A stretch of DNA of 64,000 nucleotides from Melastoma dodecandrum (taxonomy: Eukaryota > Streptophyta > Magnoliopsida > Myrtales > Melastomataceae), in NCBI GenBank assembly GCA_029817715.1, contig JARUPY010000606.1:4960001-5024000 (forward strand). The letters run 5' to 3'. The position numbers and the translations under genes are program-made. Position 1 is the stretch's first letter; every line of letters starts with the position of its first letter. Under the pieces are notes generated by a model, which saw only the letters and a program-made list of their open reading frames with translations, ran no database searches and was not told the DNA's origin. Positions 42,200 to 55,200 of this stretch are shown piece after piece.

Positions 42200-43970
42200 A
42201 GTGATAAACTGGGTTTGCGCGTTAATTGAATCGCACTAGTATTATCACACATGATCGGAATTTCAACAAATGAGAGACCATATTCCTCAAGTTGCTCTTT
42301 CATCCATAGAAGTTGAGCACAGCAGCTGCAGCTGTTATATACTCGGCTTCTGCAGTGGATAGAGCAACCGAAGCCTGCTTATTGGAAAACCATGAAATCA
42401 ACATGTTTCCCATTAGCTGACAAGTACCATTAGTACTTTTTCTGTCGATCTTACATCCTGCAAAGTCAGCATCTGAGTAACCAATGAGATTAAAGTCAGA
42501 TCTCTTGGAATACCATATGCCAAGATTCACAGAACCTTGTAAATATCTAAAGGTTCTCTTGACCATTATCAGATGAGACTCTTTAGGTGCTGATTGATAT
42601 CTAGCACACAGACATACACTAAATAGTATGTCTGGTCTAGAAGCAGTAAGATACAGAAGAGAGCCAATCATGCTTCTGTAGAGCTTGTTATCTACTTCTT
42701 TACCATTTTCGTCCATGTCTATCTTGGCACTTGTAGCCATTGGAGTAGACAGAGGCTTAGAACCCTCGAGGCCAAATTTTTTCAGGAGTTGCTTAGTGTA
42801 CTTCTCTTGATGTAAGAAAGTACCTTCATCAGTCTGCTGAATTTGTAGGCCGAGGAAGAACGTAAGTTCTCCCATCATGCTCATCTCGAACTCACTTGTC
42901 ATGAGTTCAGAGAATTCTCTACAGAGCTTATCATCCGTTGATCCAAAGATAATGTCATCGACATAGATTTGGACAACCACTAAATGATCACCTCTGTGTT
43001 TGAGAAAGAGAGTTGTATCTACTATTCCTCTTTTATAGCCCTTTTCAATAAAAAAGGAGCTAAGTCTTTCATACCATGCTCTAGGCGCCTGTTTTAGACC
43101 GTATAAAGCCTTGGAAAGTCTATAAACGAGATTCTTGTGCCATGGTTCTTCAAATCCAGGAGGTTGACTTACGTATACCTCTTCTTTGATTTCTCCATTG
43201 AGAAAAGCACTTTTCACGTCCATTTGATACAACTTGAAGTTGTTGTAGCAAGCATAAGCTAACAATAGCCTGATTGCTTCTAGACGTGCTACAGGAGCGA
43301 ACGTCTCATCAAAGTCAATACCCTCTTCTTGAGAGTACCCTTTGGCAACAAGTCGTGCTTTGTTTCTTACAACAGCACCTGACTCATCGAGTTTATTCCT
43401 GAATACCCATTTAGTTCCAATAATGGAACGGTTTTCGAATTGATTTAGCTCCTCTTGCATTGCAAGGATCCAATCTGGATAATCTAGAGCTTCATCTATT
43501 CCATCTGGTTCTTTCTGTGAAAGAAATGCAGAATGTTCATAGTAAGCATTTATAGAACGTTTCGTCTGAATGCCTCTATCAAAGTCTCTTATGACTTGAT
43601 CAATAGGATGTCGTTTTTGATATAAAGCAGGCCCTCTTATATCATTCTGTTGATTATTCTGTGAAGATGAAACTTCTGGAAAATTTTCAACAGTTTGTTC
43701 AGATTCTATTCGAGAATTGTGAAGAGAATGTTTGTTGCCTTCTCTTCCTTCCTTAGAAGGTTTGGGTTCTACAGATATTTCAGTAGGTTCAAAAGATATT
43801 ACTTGATTAGTATTATCTTCTATTGGTGAGTCATTAATTTTTACATTAATTGACTCTTCTATTGTAGAAGTCCTTTTGTTAAGGACTCTATAGGCTTTGC
43901 TAGACAGTGAGTATCCTGAAAAGATACCTTCATCTGATTTAGCATCAAATTTCCCGAGATTGTCCTTAGA
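42200..43970 (-). pseudogene. Copia reverse transcriptase / RNase H region
   Basis: A 386-codon frame (43460-42300) covers the RT domain from [11 protein letters not shown] through the catalytic YVDDIIFGS to the RNase H start ([11 protein letters not shown] and [10 protein letters not shown]). RNase H continues past a frameshift at about 42300, where a CDNTSAIQL motif is still readable in another frame. The linker between integrase and RT (43970-43470) is largely open. RT catalytic Asp residues are intact; the element is broken elsewhere. Confidence 0.9.
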
Positions 43971-43973
43971 AGG

Positions 43974-44510
43974 TCAAAGTATAAAACATGGATTTCCAAA
44001 GGCATGAAAATAGGAAATATTCGGTATTCTCCCCCTGTATAGTTGATAGGGAGTTTTCTCTAATTTAGGTATTAGTAGTACTCTATTAGAGATATAGCAG
44101 GCTGTATTCACTGCTTCAGCGCAAAAGTTCTGTGGAACATTGTTCTCATAAATCATGGTTCTAGCCATGTCTATAAGGGTTCGATTTTTCCTTTCTACGA
44201 CTCCATTTTGTTGAGGAGTGTAAGGAGCAGAGAAGTTATGATCGATACCATGTTCATCACAGAATGTAGCGAAATCATGGTTTTCAAACTCTGTACCATG
44301 ATCCGTTCGAATAGCTTTCATAAAAGATCTATTTTCATTCTGTAATTGCTTAGCGCGCTTAATGAAAGATTCAAATGCATCGCTTTTATGAGTAAAAAAC
44401 TTGACCCATGTGTATCTAGAGTAGTCATCTACTACTACTAGACAGTATCTTCTACCACCAATACTTTGAACTCTAGTCGGACAAAATAGATCCATACGTA
44501 GAAGTTCCAA
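43974..44510 (-). pseudogene. Copia integrase core
   Basis: The frame contains the integrase core: DYSRYTWVKFFTHKSD, RTDHGTEFENHDFATFCDEH, and SAPYTPQQNGVVERKNRTLI, i.e. the D-D-E triad region with the final Glu in VERKNR. The zinc-binding pre-integrase segment (HNLLSISQL ... WHRRLRH) is readable upstream at about 44900-44640. A stop codon near 44560 interrupts the join. Confidence 0.9.
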
Positions 44511-44836
44511 AGGCTGAGTAGCAGAAATCTCATTCTTAGACTTGAATGATGATTTAGTTTACTTACCAAGTGAACAAGCTTCACAGAAGTTGTCTTGCCC
44601 GAATTTGATATTAGGCAAGCCTTTTACCAATTCTTTTCTAGCAAGCTTGGATAGCAGTTGAAGGTTGGAATGTCTTAACCTTCTATGCCAAAGATTAGTT
44701 TCGTCTTTGACAGACAGAAGACAACTTTCTATAGCACAGAAGCTCTCCTGTGTTAAAGTGTAGATGTTCCTTTTCCGATTTCCAATGAAAAAAACTTCAT
44801 TGTTTAGGATACCAAAACATTTATCTTGATCAAAGG

Positions 44837-45400
44837 TTATAGTATAGCTTTGTCACAAAGCTGACTAATGCTCAGCAGGTTATGTTTAAGTTCTGTAACC
44901 AACAGAACCTCTTCTATAACCATAGTGTCAGGACTTCCAACAGTTCCTGTTCCGATGACAGAGCCTTTGCTATTGTCACCGAATTTAACAGAGCCTCCGT
45001 TTTGTAAAGTCAGCTTAGAAAATTTGGATGGATCTCCGGTCATGTGCCTTGAGCAGCCACTGTCCAGATACCATTCACTTTCTATAGCATCTATTCGAAA
45101 ACAGAATTGACTTTCTATAAAGTTTTGAGTTTCTGTGTGAGTAGTTATGCACATTAGTGCTTGTTCTTCCTCATCATCAGAATCTTCAATATCTGCCCAA
45201 GCAATCATTGCTTTCTTGGGTTTGGTTTGTACATAAGGTTTTTCCTTCTCCTTAAGTAAAGGACAATCAGACTTGAAATGTCTCTTCTTATTGCACTCAT
45301 AGCATCTGATCATCTTAAGATCAGATAACTTTTCACGTTTTTTATTTCTCTTATTGAAACGTCTTTTGGAGGCGAACCGCAGAAGCCGTTTAGCAATCAT
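44837..45400 (-). pseudogene. Copia zinc knuckle and protease
   Basis: The CCHC knuckle is CYECNKKRHFKSDC: the Cys/His ligands are kept, but the two conserved glycines are changed to Asn and Arg. The aspartic protease active site follows in WYLDSGCSRHMTGD. The frame ends with HNLLSISQLCDK, the opening of the pre-integrase domain. It overlaps the upstream gag frame by four bases out of phase, showing a frameshift. Confidence 0.88.
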
Positions 45401-46138
45401 AGCGAGTTCATCGTCCGAATCGATTTCTGCCTCTGTGGCAGAATCTTCTGTTGGTTCTTCTTATGCTTTGAGGCCACTGAAGCTCTTTTCACATCAAATT
45501 GAGAGGTTCTCTCCATTTCATATGACATTAAGGAACTTATTAGCTGATCTAATCGAAGAGTAGAAAGATCCTTAGCTTCCTTAATAGCCGTTTTCTTGGT
45601 TTCCCAAGATTTGGGTAAAATTCGTAGAACCTTTCTTACTAATTCAGAATTAGTATAGTGTTTGCCTAAATGAGTTAAGGCATCTACCAGGAGGTTAAGT
45701 CTCTGGATCATTTGTTCTACAGATTCTTCTCCTTTCATGGTAAAATTCTCATATTGATGAATTTAAGAAATTCACCTTGGTTTCTCTAATCTGATTTGTC
45801 CCAACATACATGGTGACAAGTTTATCCCAGATTTCTTTGCCCGAAGTGCAAGTAGAGACTTTAACGAATTCACTTTCCGACATAGCACTAAACATTAAGT
45901 ACTTAGCCGTTTTAGTGAGTCGTTTGATCCTAAGGCACTCCCGTGTTGGACGACCATCAGGACTAGTTTGTAGTTCAATCGGTAGAAGAGGTGGACCGTC
46001 TTCTATGAACGACCACAAATCATCATCGATTGCATCTACAAAGGCACTCATTCGAATTTTCCAATAGGAAAAATTTTTACCATCAAATATGGGCGGATTC
46101 CCAATATGTGGTTTCGGTACATAGTAATTATCGCTCAT
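45397..46138 (-). pseudogene. Copia gag
   Basis: Two frames, 46138-45749 (MSDNYYVPKPHIGNPPIFDG, with YWKIRMSAFV) and 45738-45397 (EESVEQMIQRLNLLVDALTH, LVRKVLRILPKSW), are the two halves of a copia capsid protein (the UBN2/retrotransposon gag family). A small shift around 45740-45750 separates them. Confidence 0.88.
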
Positions 46139-46715
46139 TTTTCAACTTTCACAAGGTTTAGGCTTCTATGAAAAACAATAGAACCTTAATGGTACTGCAC
46201 TGAATCTCAACGCACAGAAGCTTCTGTTAGACTGAAAATGACGTTGCTGGTAATCAAATCTCTGTAGAATAGAATAGAAATACCAGAGAGTTTAATTCTA
46301 CAGAAACCTTAAAGTTTCGGCAGAAGAAAAACAACGCTGTAGCGATTTTAAGCGTATAGAAGGTAACACCTTCTACAGGATATAACTAAGCACTCAAGCT
46401 TTTGTTGAATCCTGTTTTAATACAAATGATTTGATTTTAGCAGAGCTATAAGCTCCTGTAGAAACAAACTAACTTGTGACAGTAACAGAGCGTAAGCTTC
46501 TGTATAGTAGGAATAGAGCACTTAGAAGGTACCAGCTGCTATAGGATCTCAACGAGCTGCTAAGCTTCCGTTGATACCCCTTCTGATAACAGTTGTTGGA
46601 TACAAATAGAGAACAAGGCTTTTGTAGAATACAACAAAGCGGTGATGGTCAGAGAGCGTACAGAAGGTTCGAACTGCTATAAGATCTCAACGAGCGGTTA
46701 AGCTTCCGTTGAAAC

Positions 46716-46729
46716 CCGCTCTGTTACCA
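46716..46729 (-). other. Primer-binding site of the copia element
   Basis: The minus strand reads TGGTAACAGAGCGG two bases after the LTR-ending CA. This is close to TGGTATCAGAGC, the initiator-Met tRNA site used by most plant copia elements, with a T to A change. Confidence 0.8.
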
Positions 46730-46731
46730 AT

Positions 46732-48190
46732 TGTTGGCCCAAAGATTACACTAAGAGGGCGAGTGAATTAGTGTTAAGTCCAATTAAGGAATTCTTAAAC
46801 GCTTTTTCACAACCCTCACAGCGGAAGCAGGTTGCTGTAATACAGAACTTGTGAAATGGACTTCAAAAATGAAACAAAGAACACAAAGGATTTTATAGTG
46901 GTTCGGTGAATGCATCTACATCCACTTTCGGTCGTTTTCACTAATACTTTGAAATAGTGATTACAGTGTAAAAGATTAAACGTTTTATGGTATAAGAAAA
47001 TAGTTTTTTTCACCACGGGGCAGTTAGACTAGCTTAACTAATGCAGGAAACTCTCTTACTGAGTTTAGAATGAGTCTAGGTTGAATCACAAGAAAATCAA
47101 CTAGACTTGCGTGAGCAAGAACCTTGGCTGAAAGCTTCAGCCTTCTGTGACGCTGTAGCGGGCTGTCCCTTTTTTGGATCAGCGAACAGATTCGATGACG
47201 CTTTCTCGAAGTGTTTAGACGCCTCTGATGTGCTTCTCTTTTTGTATTTTTGGTTTAATCTGCAAAACAAATAAAGATATTTCGTCTACCGTAGGTTGCA
47301 GTCCCTTACCACTTGCGCCTGCTACAGAACCTTCTCCCAGACCTGTTGTACGCCCACCCGGCGTTACGGACAGCTTCTCCGGCCAAGTTCTTCGGATTCA
47401 CAGCCAACGACGCCTACGGAGTGGCTTCAACAATGCACACCTGCTGCAGACACACATACAACAAAATAACCAACTACAGAAGGTTGGAGGTCCCTCACCA
47501 CAGAACGCCTGCTACGGACTCCTTCTCTCCGACCAACTCTGTACGCCGACTCGCCAACAAACGAACCTTCTCCCCATGCCCTGGTGTACGCAGTTCGACG
47601 TCATGGACAAAGTTCCGGTCGAGTCCCTGAGATCCATACGCAACGACGTCACCGGAGCGGCTTCACCCACGCTCAACCCGCTGTAGTCACCTCCTGCGAG
47701 AACGCTCGCCTGGAGAATCCGTCCTGCACACTCACACACACGTTAAACAACCACTAACGTTGCAAAATGTCAAGACTTACACTCTGATCATTCAAAAAAC
47801 CGAATTTAAAATGTTTTTAGGTTTTTCTTTTATATAGAGGTTCCGTCCTCCTGTAAAGAAGGAAACTTATTTTACCAAATACGAAATATGACCAGATTCA
47901 TCCCTAACGTGTATAAATCATTTGGGGGCAATCTCTGACTGATTTCAGATCAATCGGATCATCCAATCATAAGATCTCGTTTTACAGATGGTTAGACCCT
48001 ACTTCGGTCAGCAACTTTCTATAGTTGAAAAGAAAGAATATTTTATCTCCAACTTAAGAAATCTGATAATGGACACGTTTATTTATCTGTTGGAACTGTT
48101 CATAAATAATTTTGTATTAATTGGACGTTTTATTCCCCAGAAATTACATTGTAATACTACAAATAAAATCGAGATAAAAGGAAAATAGAA
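46732..48190 (-). repeat. 5' LTR of the copia element (outer edge uncertain)
   Basis: On the minus strand it ends ...CCTCTTAGTGTAATCTTTGGGCCAACA. This shares the 'cctcttagtg' and 'ccaaca' phrases with the end of the solo LTR at 23441. The start should read TGTTGACAAG as in the 3' LTR, but no such sequence was found between 47.7 and 49 kb, so the LTR is truncated or diverged near the inverted repeat at 48.2 kb. Confidence 0.6.
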
Positions 48191-48214
48191 ATTCTCTAAT
48201 CAATAGAGATTTTA

Positions 48215-49045
48215 GGGGATTATCTCTTTTACACGATTTCTCCAAATTCCCTTTTTAAGAAAAAATAGGATATCACCCCAAAAACCTATCAGACGCTCGC
48301 AGCAATCAGACGTTTTATTTCCTCACAGAGCCAAAGTCTCCAAAAAAAATAATCAATCATACAATCCCCACACGTAAACAAAAAATCAGAGATTCAATCA
48401 GAGCCAAAAAAACCTCCTCTTCCCCTTTTAGAGTATCTCTAAAAAGAATCTTCTCCTTCCTCCGAGCAAAAGACTCCCGATCCTGAGACCTTCAGATAAT
48501 CAGAGATCCTCCCAGAGACGTTCCTCTACCCTCTAAAAAAAAAAATCAATTCAGAGGATCTCTAGTATCCTCTCATTCGTAGAGGGAGGAGGAGTTGGCC
48601 CCGGTTCCCGGAGAGGTGGAGCGTCTGAGGGTGAGACCTCTGATTTTTTTCTGATTGTCTGATAGGGGTTGGGGATGCTTTCGCTTTTGGGGAATGAGAG
48701 GATACCAGAGATCCTCTGGATTGATTTTTTTTTTTTTTAGAGGGTAGAGGAACGTCTCTGGGAGGATCTCTGATTGTCTGAAGGTCTCAGGATCGGGAGT
48801 TTTTTGCTCTGAGGACGGAGAAGATCTTTTCTAGAGATCCTCTGAAAGGGGAACAAGAAGTTTTTTTTGGCTCTGATGGAATCTCTGATTTTTTTGTTTA
48901 CGTGTGGGGATTGTATGATTGATTGTTTATTTTTGGAGACTTTGGCTCCGTGAGATTGCTGGATCGTGTGATAGGTTTTTGGGGTGATATCCTATTTTTT
49001 TTTTCTTGGAAAGGGAATTTGAAGAAATCGTGTAAAAGAGTTCCC
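48215..49045. repeat. Long inverted repeat (foldback/MITE-like), ~360-bp arms
   Basis: The left arm (48215-48578) and right arm (48692-49045) are reverse complements over nearly their whole length. Outer ends pair as 'ctcttttacacgatttc' with 'gaaatcgtgtaaaagag'; inner ends pair as 'gtatcctctcattc' with 'gaatgagaggatac'. The loop is about 113 bp. Differences are scattered base changes and A/T-run lengths. It has no coding content. Near-matching 9-mers taatcaata (48197-48205) and taaccaata (49046-49054) flank it, suggesting a Mutator-type 9-bp target duplication, but the left one lies 9 bp outside the arm. The right arm ends 188 bp from the stop codon of the O-GlcNAc transferase gene. Confidence 0.88.
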
Positions 49046-49233
49046 TAACCAATACTTTGAGTAGTCTCCCCATTTGATAAGAAATGGGGTCCAAGTACAA
49101 GCGACGACCAAAGACGATGCCTCCTCCCCCCTCATCGGACTTTGTATCTACAGTCCCTCGTCTAACCTCTACCTCCCGAATAAACATATGTATATAACAC
49201 TCAATATTCATATACACAGCAAAAACCTGGAGG

Positions 49234-52200
49234 TTACCTATCGTACGGAAAGTCGGAGTTATTCTCCGTCACTTTGAAGTGCTGTGGGTGCTGCCCAGAG
49301 GAGTAAAGGTTCCACATCTTGAAGTATCCTCTTTCCAGGTTCCTCACCTGGAGTATTAAAAAAAAAGAGGAATTTACATGATGCATTCAAGATTTAACCA
49401 TCATATCGCCTATGCCTGTAAAAGCTTTTAAGCAGAAGAAAAAGACTCACCCAACGCGCTGTGTCAAAAAGAGGGCAGGTAAGCCGCACCGACTTTAATC
49501 TGTTGGAGAGACTCTGGAGCATTGGTCTGTTTAATGCTAGCGTCACTGCCCTCTCTTCGTACTCTTGCAAGCTTTCCAAGATTTGATGCATATTCCAGGA
49601 AGGAAATAGCACAATATAAGCAGAATTAAATACAATTAAATATCTTGGTCGCTTATGAAAAGTGATGCATTGTACGTGCTTTCCAACCAGGCCATTTCTA
49701 CCAAGTGCAACTAAAAGCATAAGAAAATGAATCGCCCTGAATGAGTTCAACTTTTTAACTAGAATATACTAAAAGAAAGGAGAAATTGAATTCCTGTCCT
49801 ACAATTACATCAGAAGAGATGGGCGTTTTTTCCACAAGTAACCCCTAAAAGCATCGAGTTGGCAATACTGTACCAAATATAGTATAGTCCACTAGGCCAG
49901 GAGGATTTTGACAGCCGGAATTTGTTTTAGGGAAAACAAGTTTAGTTTTCACTTAAAATCTTCTTCAGACTCTGAGTGTGTGTGTCTGAGAGAGAGAGAG
50001 AGAGAGAGAGGTTCACCTCTTGACAATCATCTCATCCCCTAAGCCGGTAGCCATACATAATGAGCCAGCCACTCGTGTTGCCATTGTTTCCAAGGGAAAT
50101 GTCACCATGGGGAGCCCAGCCCAAAGAATATCAGTGCCTGTTGTGTGTGCGTTGCACATCGGTCTACATAACAAAAACGAAAGATAAATGCAGCAACCAA
50201 CTAAAGGATGTGGGCGGTGAAAATAAAAAATTGTAAGATAACTCACGTGTCAAGAAACAGATCTGCTAAGGCACTGCGCCGTATGTGCTCATTTTTCATG
50301 GCAATGTCGGAAAAAATAATTTGGTCTGGTTGCACACCCTTTTGAGCAGCATCTGCCACAAAAGAAAAATAAATCCAAAGCAACGTATTTCAACCCCTTA
50401 AACATTAGGACAGAGCCAAGATAAAGTCAAGCTAGTATCAATAAAATTCTAAGATGAGGCTTGAAAAGTGAAGCATACACGCTCGGAGTCTCATTTCACC
50501 AGCAGCAGGAAATCTGAGAAGCCAGAGGGCACTATTTGGTACACGCTTCAGAATATTACACCTGCACAAAGAATCAACATAACAAAAATGCATAAAAAGG
50601 GGCACGAATATAAGAAATACTTAGAAGTAAGGGACAATACCAAGTGTTAAAGATATCGGGATCCATTTTGTAGAGCTGATTAAAACAAGCAAATATGAAT
50701 TTATCCTCGGGCAATCCATAGTCTGATCTCTTTGGAAGGCAGCTAGGGTCCAATAACTCTCTGTTTCTCTGACAAAGTGTGCAGCATGATGGAAACGGAT
50801 GGTGTTAGACCGGTCATTCCAAGCATACAAAAGAAAATTAAACCATAATTCAAACCCACCTGCTTATAATCATTAACAAAGTAACAATGAGGAAGATGGA
50901 CGAGCTTCTCAGAATATATCTTAGCAAACTGTAGTGGGGAGACAAACTGCAATCAAATGATTCCTAAGTAAAAACTCATTGAGCAGCAAAAAAGAACACA
51001 AACAGAAAAAAATATGAATATATCATGAAATAAAGAGAATCACACCTCGTCTGTAACCAAATAATGTATATATGAGGCACCTGTTGTTCCAGGGAAGCCC
51101 ATGTACGAAATCTGAATTGGAGCAGGTTGAATTGCAAATATTTCATTCCTAGCCCCCTGATCAGTCAAATGGGAAGAGAAGACCCGTTCAAACACCATCA
51201 AATAACATTCATGGACCGTATACCGGTCCACTGATATAACATGGCAGTTCATAACTTCACAAAATTACCAATGGATTGTTTCAAGTAACATCTTGTTCCT
51301 CCAAATACTTTAAAAGCTTCTGCCACATCTAGCATGCTGTTAACCCAAATATTATCGAAGAAAGAAATACCTTAGTATATCCATTTAGGTTGACCAGAAT
51401 TTGAATCTTGTGATCATGTATCGTCTTAGCGATCACATCAGATGACATTGAAGAAACATCTATGAAATGTTCAGCTTCAGACTGTGTACGAAGCCTCCAT
51501 TCTGTACCATCATTGACACTCAACGCATAACAAAAGACCTGTGCATAAACTTTCAGATTACTCCAGAGATGACCAAAAAGAAATAACAACACATAATGAC
51601 ATGACCATGAAAAAAACCATACCTCGACATTTTGTGTGTCATGCATGCCAAAAACAGAGCCCATAAGGTGTGACAAGGGATGATTTCCGAAATCACTACT
51701 CACATATCTAAATAAGAACGCCATAAAAACGTACAGAATGAGGCAAGGCAAACTTCCATAAACTAAATGAAGCAGCAGAACTACAATAGAATAAAGAATC
51801 GTACCCGACTCTTAAACGTCCACTCCCACCAGGACATTTCACAGGAAATGGGGCAGGGAAACTGAAGGGAGGCAGTGAATAACGAGATGCGACGAGGTTG
51901 CTGTGGGCAGCATACTTCCGGCTGCAACACAAATCATTCCGTCGGAAAACAGCTGCATTACTAGATTTACAACTCAAAGACAACAAAACGTTACCTAATT
52001 TCCAGTGCAAGCATTGGATCGAGAGGATAGGCTATTGCATGGAAAGGCTGCACGCTAGGCAATACCGACATCTATAATGCAAATGGGAGAACATTACAAA
52101 TAAATAAAATCATAGCACCACAATCTACATATGCAGACATATATGTTTTATAATACATAAGCAAACCTTAATTTGTCTCCTGAGGATAGCTTCAACTTCA

Positions 52201-55200
52201 GTAAAATTACTCTCCCGCTCATCCCAGTCACAAATACTCTGAAAAATATTGCACACAAGTCACCTTGAAACAGTTCGAAACTTTTCCAAGCTAACCATCT
52301 CAAGAGAATCCTATGTACATTTGACAACTGCTATCGTGTTGCACTAAACTATAAAGGAAGAAAAAAGAAACACAGAAATCTCAAATAAAAGGAACCTCAT
52401 TACAATCACTCCGTCCATTCAAAAGAAACTGTGCAGACAACTTTCGGCATCCCAAACTAGGCTTTTAATTACATCAGTCATGACAGCCACTTGAATTTTC
52501 ATCCGTTCTGAGACCGTACAAGCAAATCGGTACGAAAGCCTCCTCGATAATATAAGTGGTTGAGAGATGCTTCACGCATGTGGACGTCATTCACGAGTGA
52601 AGATATTTCTTTTAGCATACTAAGCACAAATAGGAAGGCTTATGACTTTCAGGGGAAAAAAGGGAAATAAATTCCCTCGCCTAAGTATGGTGCTATGTTC
52701 AGTATATTTGCCTAACAGCACTGCCAGAAAAAAAAAATTGCAATTTCCAGTTAAAAGAACTGCTACACTAACAAATACTGCAGGAACAGTATAAGGACAA
52801 CTTTCTGATAAATCCACACACTGACAATGCACCTGAAATTAATATACTGCGTGAAAAATAGTTATTTAAACACAATAAACTCACAGTAGATGATTGCAAC
52901 AACGATACCTGCAATGTATGCAAAAGATTACAAGTGGCTTCTGGAAAATCTGGTCGCAGTGAAAGTGCCTGCCGGTAGCTTTTGATGGCTGCTTCAAACA
53001 GTCCACTGCGATAAAAATAACATCAATACCAGTAGCAAATGGATGTAAATGCTCAAAGGCTTCCCAAGTTAAGGCATATCAAAACCTGTCCTTGTAAGCT
53101 GATGCTAAATTAGCATGAGCTTCAGCCATTGATGGTCGGACATTAATAGCTCTTACATAGTCCTGAATAGCGTCACTGACCCTCCCAATCTCTTTGTAAA
53201 TGTTACCACGATTAACAAGCCCGTCGGCAGCCGAAGGATCAATCCTGAGCACTTCACCGTAGCAAGTGATTGCATCCGAGTAGTTACCCTGTCAGAACAA
53301 AAAGATATTCAAATTGTAAGATCAAGCAGGTAAAAACTACAGGAAGTACAAATATTTTTCAGTTGGTAATGAAATATACATGCATCAGATAAAGGAGATC
53401 GGGAGAACATCAACATATATGCAGATCAAGAAAGAGACCTGCTGCTTATAGATTACTGCTAGATTGTTAAAAGGAGCAGAAAGCCCTGTTGTTACCGCAA
53501 GCGTTGCTTTATAAAAATTAGCCGCCACGCTCAACATATTCCTGTATTATCAAGAGTTCGGTAAGAGAAAGTCCAAGCTCATAAAGTACAAGTCCCAAAT
53601 AAAGGCAAAATGGGCAAAGTTTGCATCAGGTCGATCAATTTACCATTCCATGTATATATTCCCTAAGTTTGTTAGAGCCTGAAGATGACTTGGCTGTAAA
53701 CTGAGGCATTGCTTCACAAAGACAAGAACAGAAGATTAGATGCAGGAGGAGATCACAAAGTTGAAGAAAAATTTAGAACCCCGCATTAGGAAAACAATCT
53801 CACTCGATAGCATTGCATGGCTTCCTCAACTCTTCCAGAATCCTTCAATGCATTACCCTAATTACAATAAGAAAATAGAATTTCACAAAATTAGGTAACT
53901 GTTACATAATAAATTACTGACCAAATAACAGCAAGAATTACAAACCAAATTATTGTATCCATCCAAGAATCCTGAGTCAAAAGCTATTGCTCTCTTATAA
54001 TTGACAATAGCCATATCAAGTTGGCCTTGATCATAGTATATGCTGGCCAAATTACCTGAACAAATCAACAGACACTCGTTAAGGTCTACCATGGAAAATC
54101 TATCCTTGAAATTAATTATGAAAGCCTACAATAAACATATTCAGTAACTTGATTACTCCCATTTCTTTGGTCATCTGATTATTTCCCTTCTCAATATACC
54201 GTTGGTAACTTTCAAAATAAATAATTGTTTCCACTACTAAATTAGGTAACTGGATGTACTGATATGTAAAATACAGTCACGACTCTAGCCTAAATCCACT
54301 CAACCGGAAATTTCGTAATGCATGAAACGGTTAGCTAAAGCTAAAATCGTTTTGGGTATGTTGGTGTTTAGTCGTTGGAGGATACGATTCACATTGCTAA
54401 AAAATACTTTATCTCTAATGCATCTCAAAGCCACCAGTTCGTGCTTGCTGTCACGCTGGCAGAGGCAAGGATTCAAACTTAAGCTCATGAAGCACTAGAG
54501 ACTGCATGTAATAAAACCCAAACCAATGAATAAACAATCAGGAAGAGCATAAAGCTTAATACTCACCAAACGCCATGGCATAATCTGGCTGAGACTGCAA
54601 AGCACGCTGGTAGCAAATAACAGCCTCTTGAGGCATTCCCAACGCCTGGAATGGGGCAAAGAAAGACCTTGTTTTTTCACCAGACGCCGTCCGAGCTTTT
54701 TGGCAGCTGCCACAGCTCAGAAGTACAATATTGATAGCTTACCTTATATACATTTCCAAGATTCAAGTATGCATCTGCAGATGTTGGTTTGAGTTTCACG
54801 GCTTCCTGAGAAGCATTAAAAGAAAGAGCACAATAGTCATATCAACATTATGAGCATTATATTCAAAGTAACAAAGAGCAGGTTGATGAAAATATTGTGC
54901 AGATGGTATAACAAGTGCAATGTATAATACTCAAGTCCAGAGTATGATTATCCTACAATGCGAACATGCATCTTCATAATTGCTGACCTCGGTTCTACCA
55001 TTCAGCCAGTATTGGTACACGCTCTAACAGACAACAACGCTCAACCCACTGTCATTAAACCAAATGACAATCAACCAAACTAAACTGCATACCTTATAAT
55101 ATTGCAGAGCCTTATTCAGATCGCCCGCCTCCATGAAAAGCCCAGCAAGATTTGACCATGCAATTGCAAAATTTGGTTGAATTCGAAGGGCTTCGACATA

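Larger units (their letters stand above)
38511..48190 (-). mobile_element. Damaged Sirevirus-like Ty1-copia retrotransposon
   Basis: Read on the minus strand, the order is 5' LTR (ending CCAACA at 46732), PBS (46729-46716), gag, zinc knuckle, protease, integrase, reverse transcriptase/RNase H, an extra 3' ORF region, polypurine tract, and 3' LTR starting at 39061. The order integrase before RT is copia. An extra ORF between pol and the 3' LTR is the mark of Sireviruses. The protein frames are interrupted by several stops and frameshifts, so the copy is not functional. The 3' LTR is cut off at 38511, where the LARD-related LTR begins; the outer edge of the 5' LTR (about 48.2 kb) could not be fixed. 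Confidence 0.85.
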
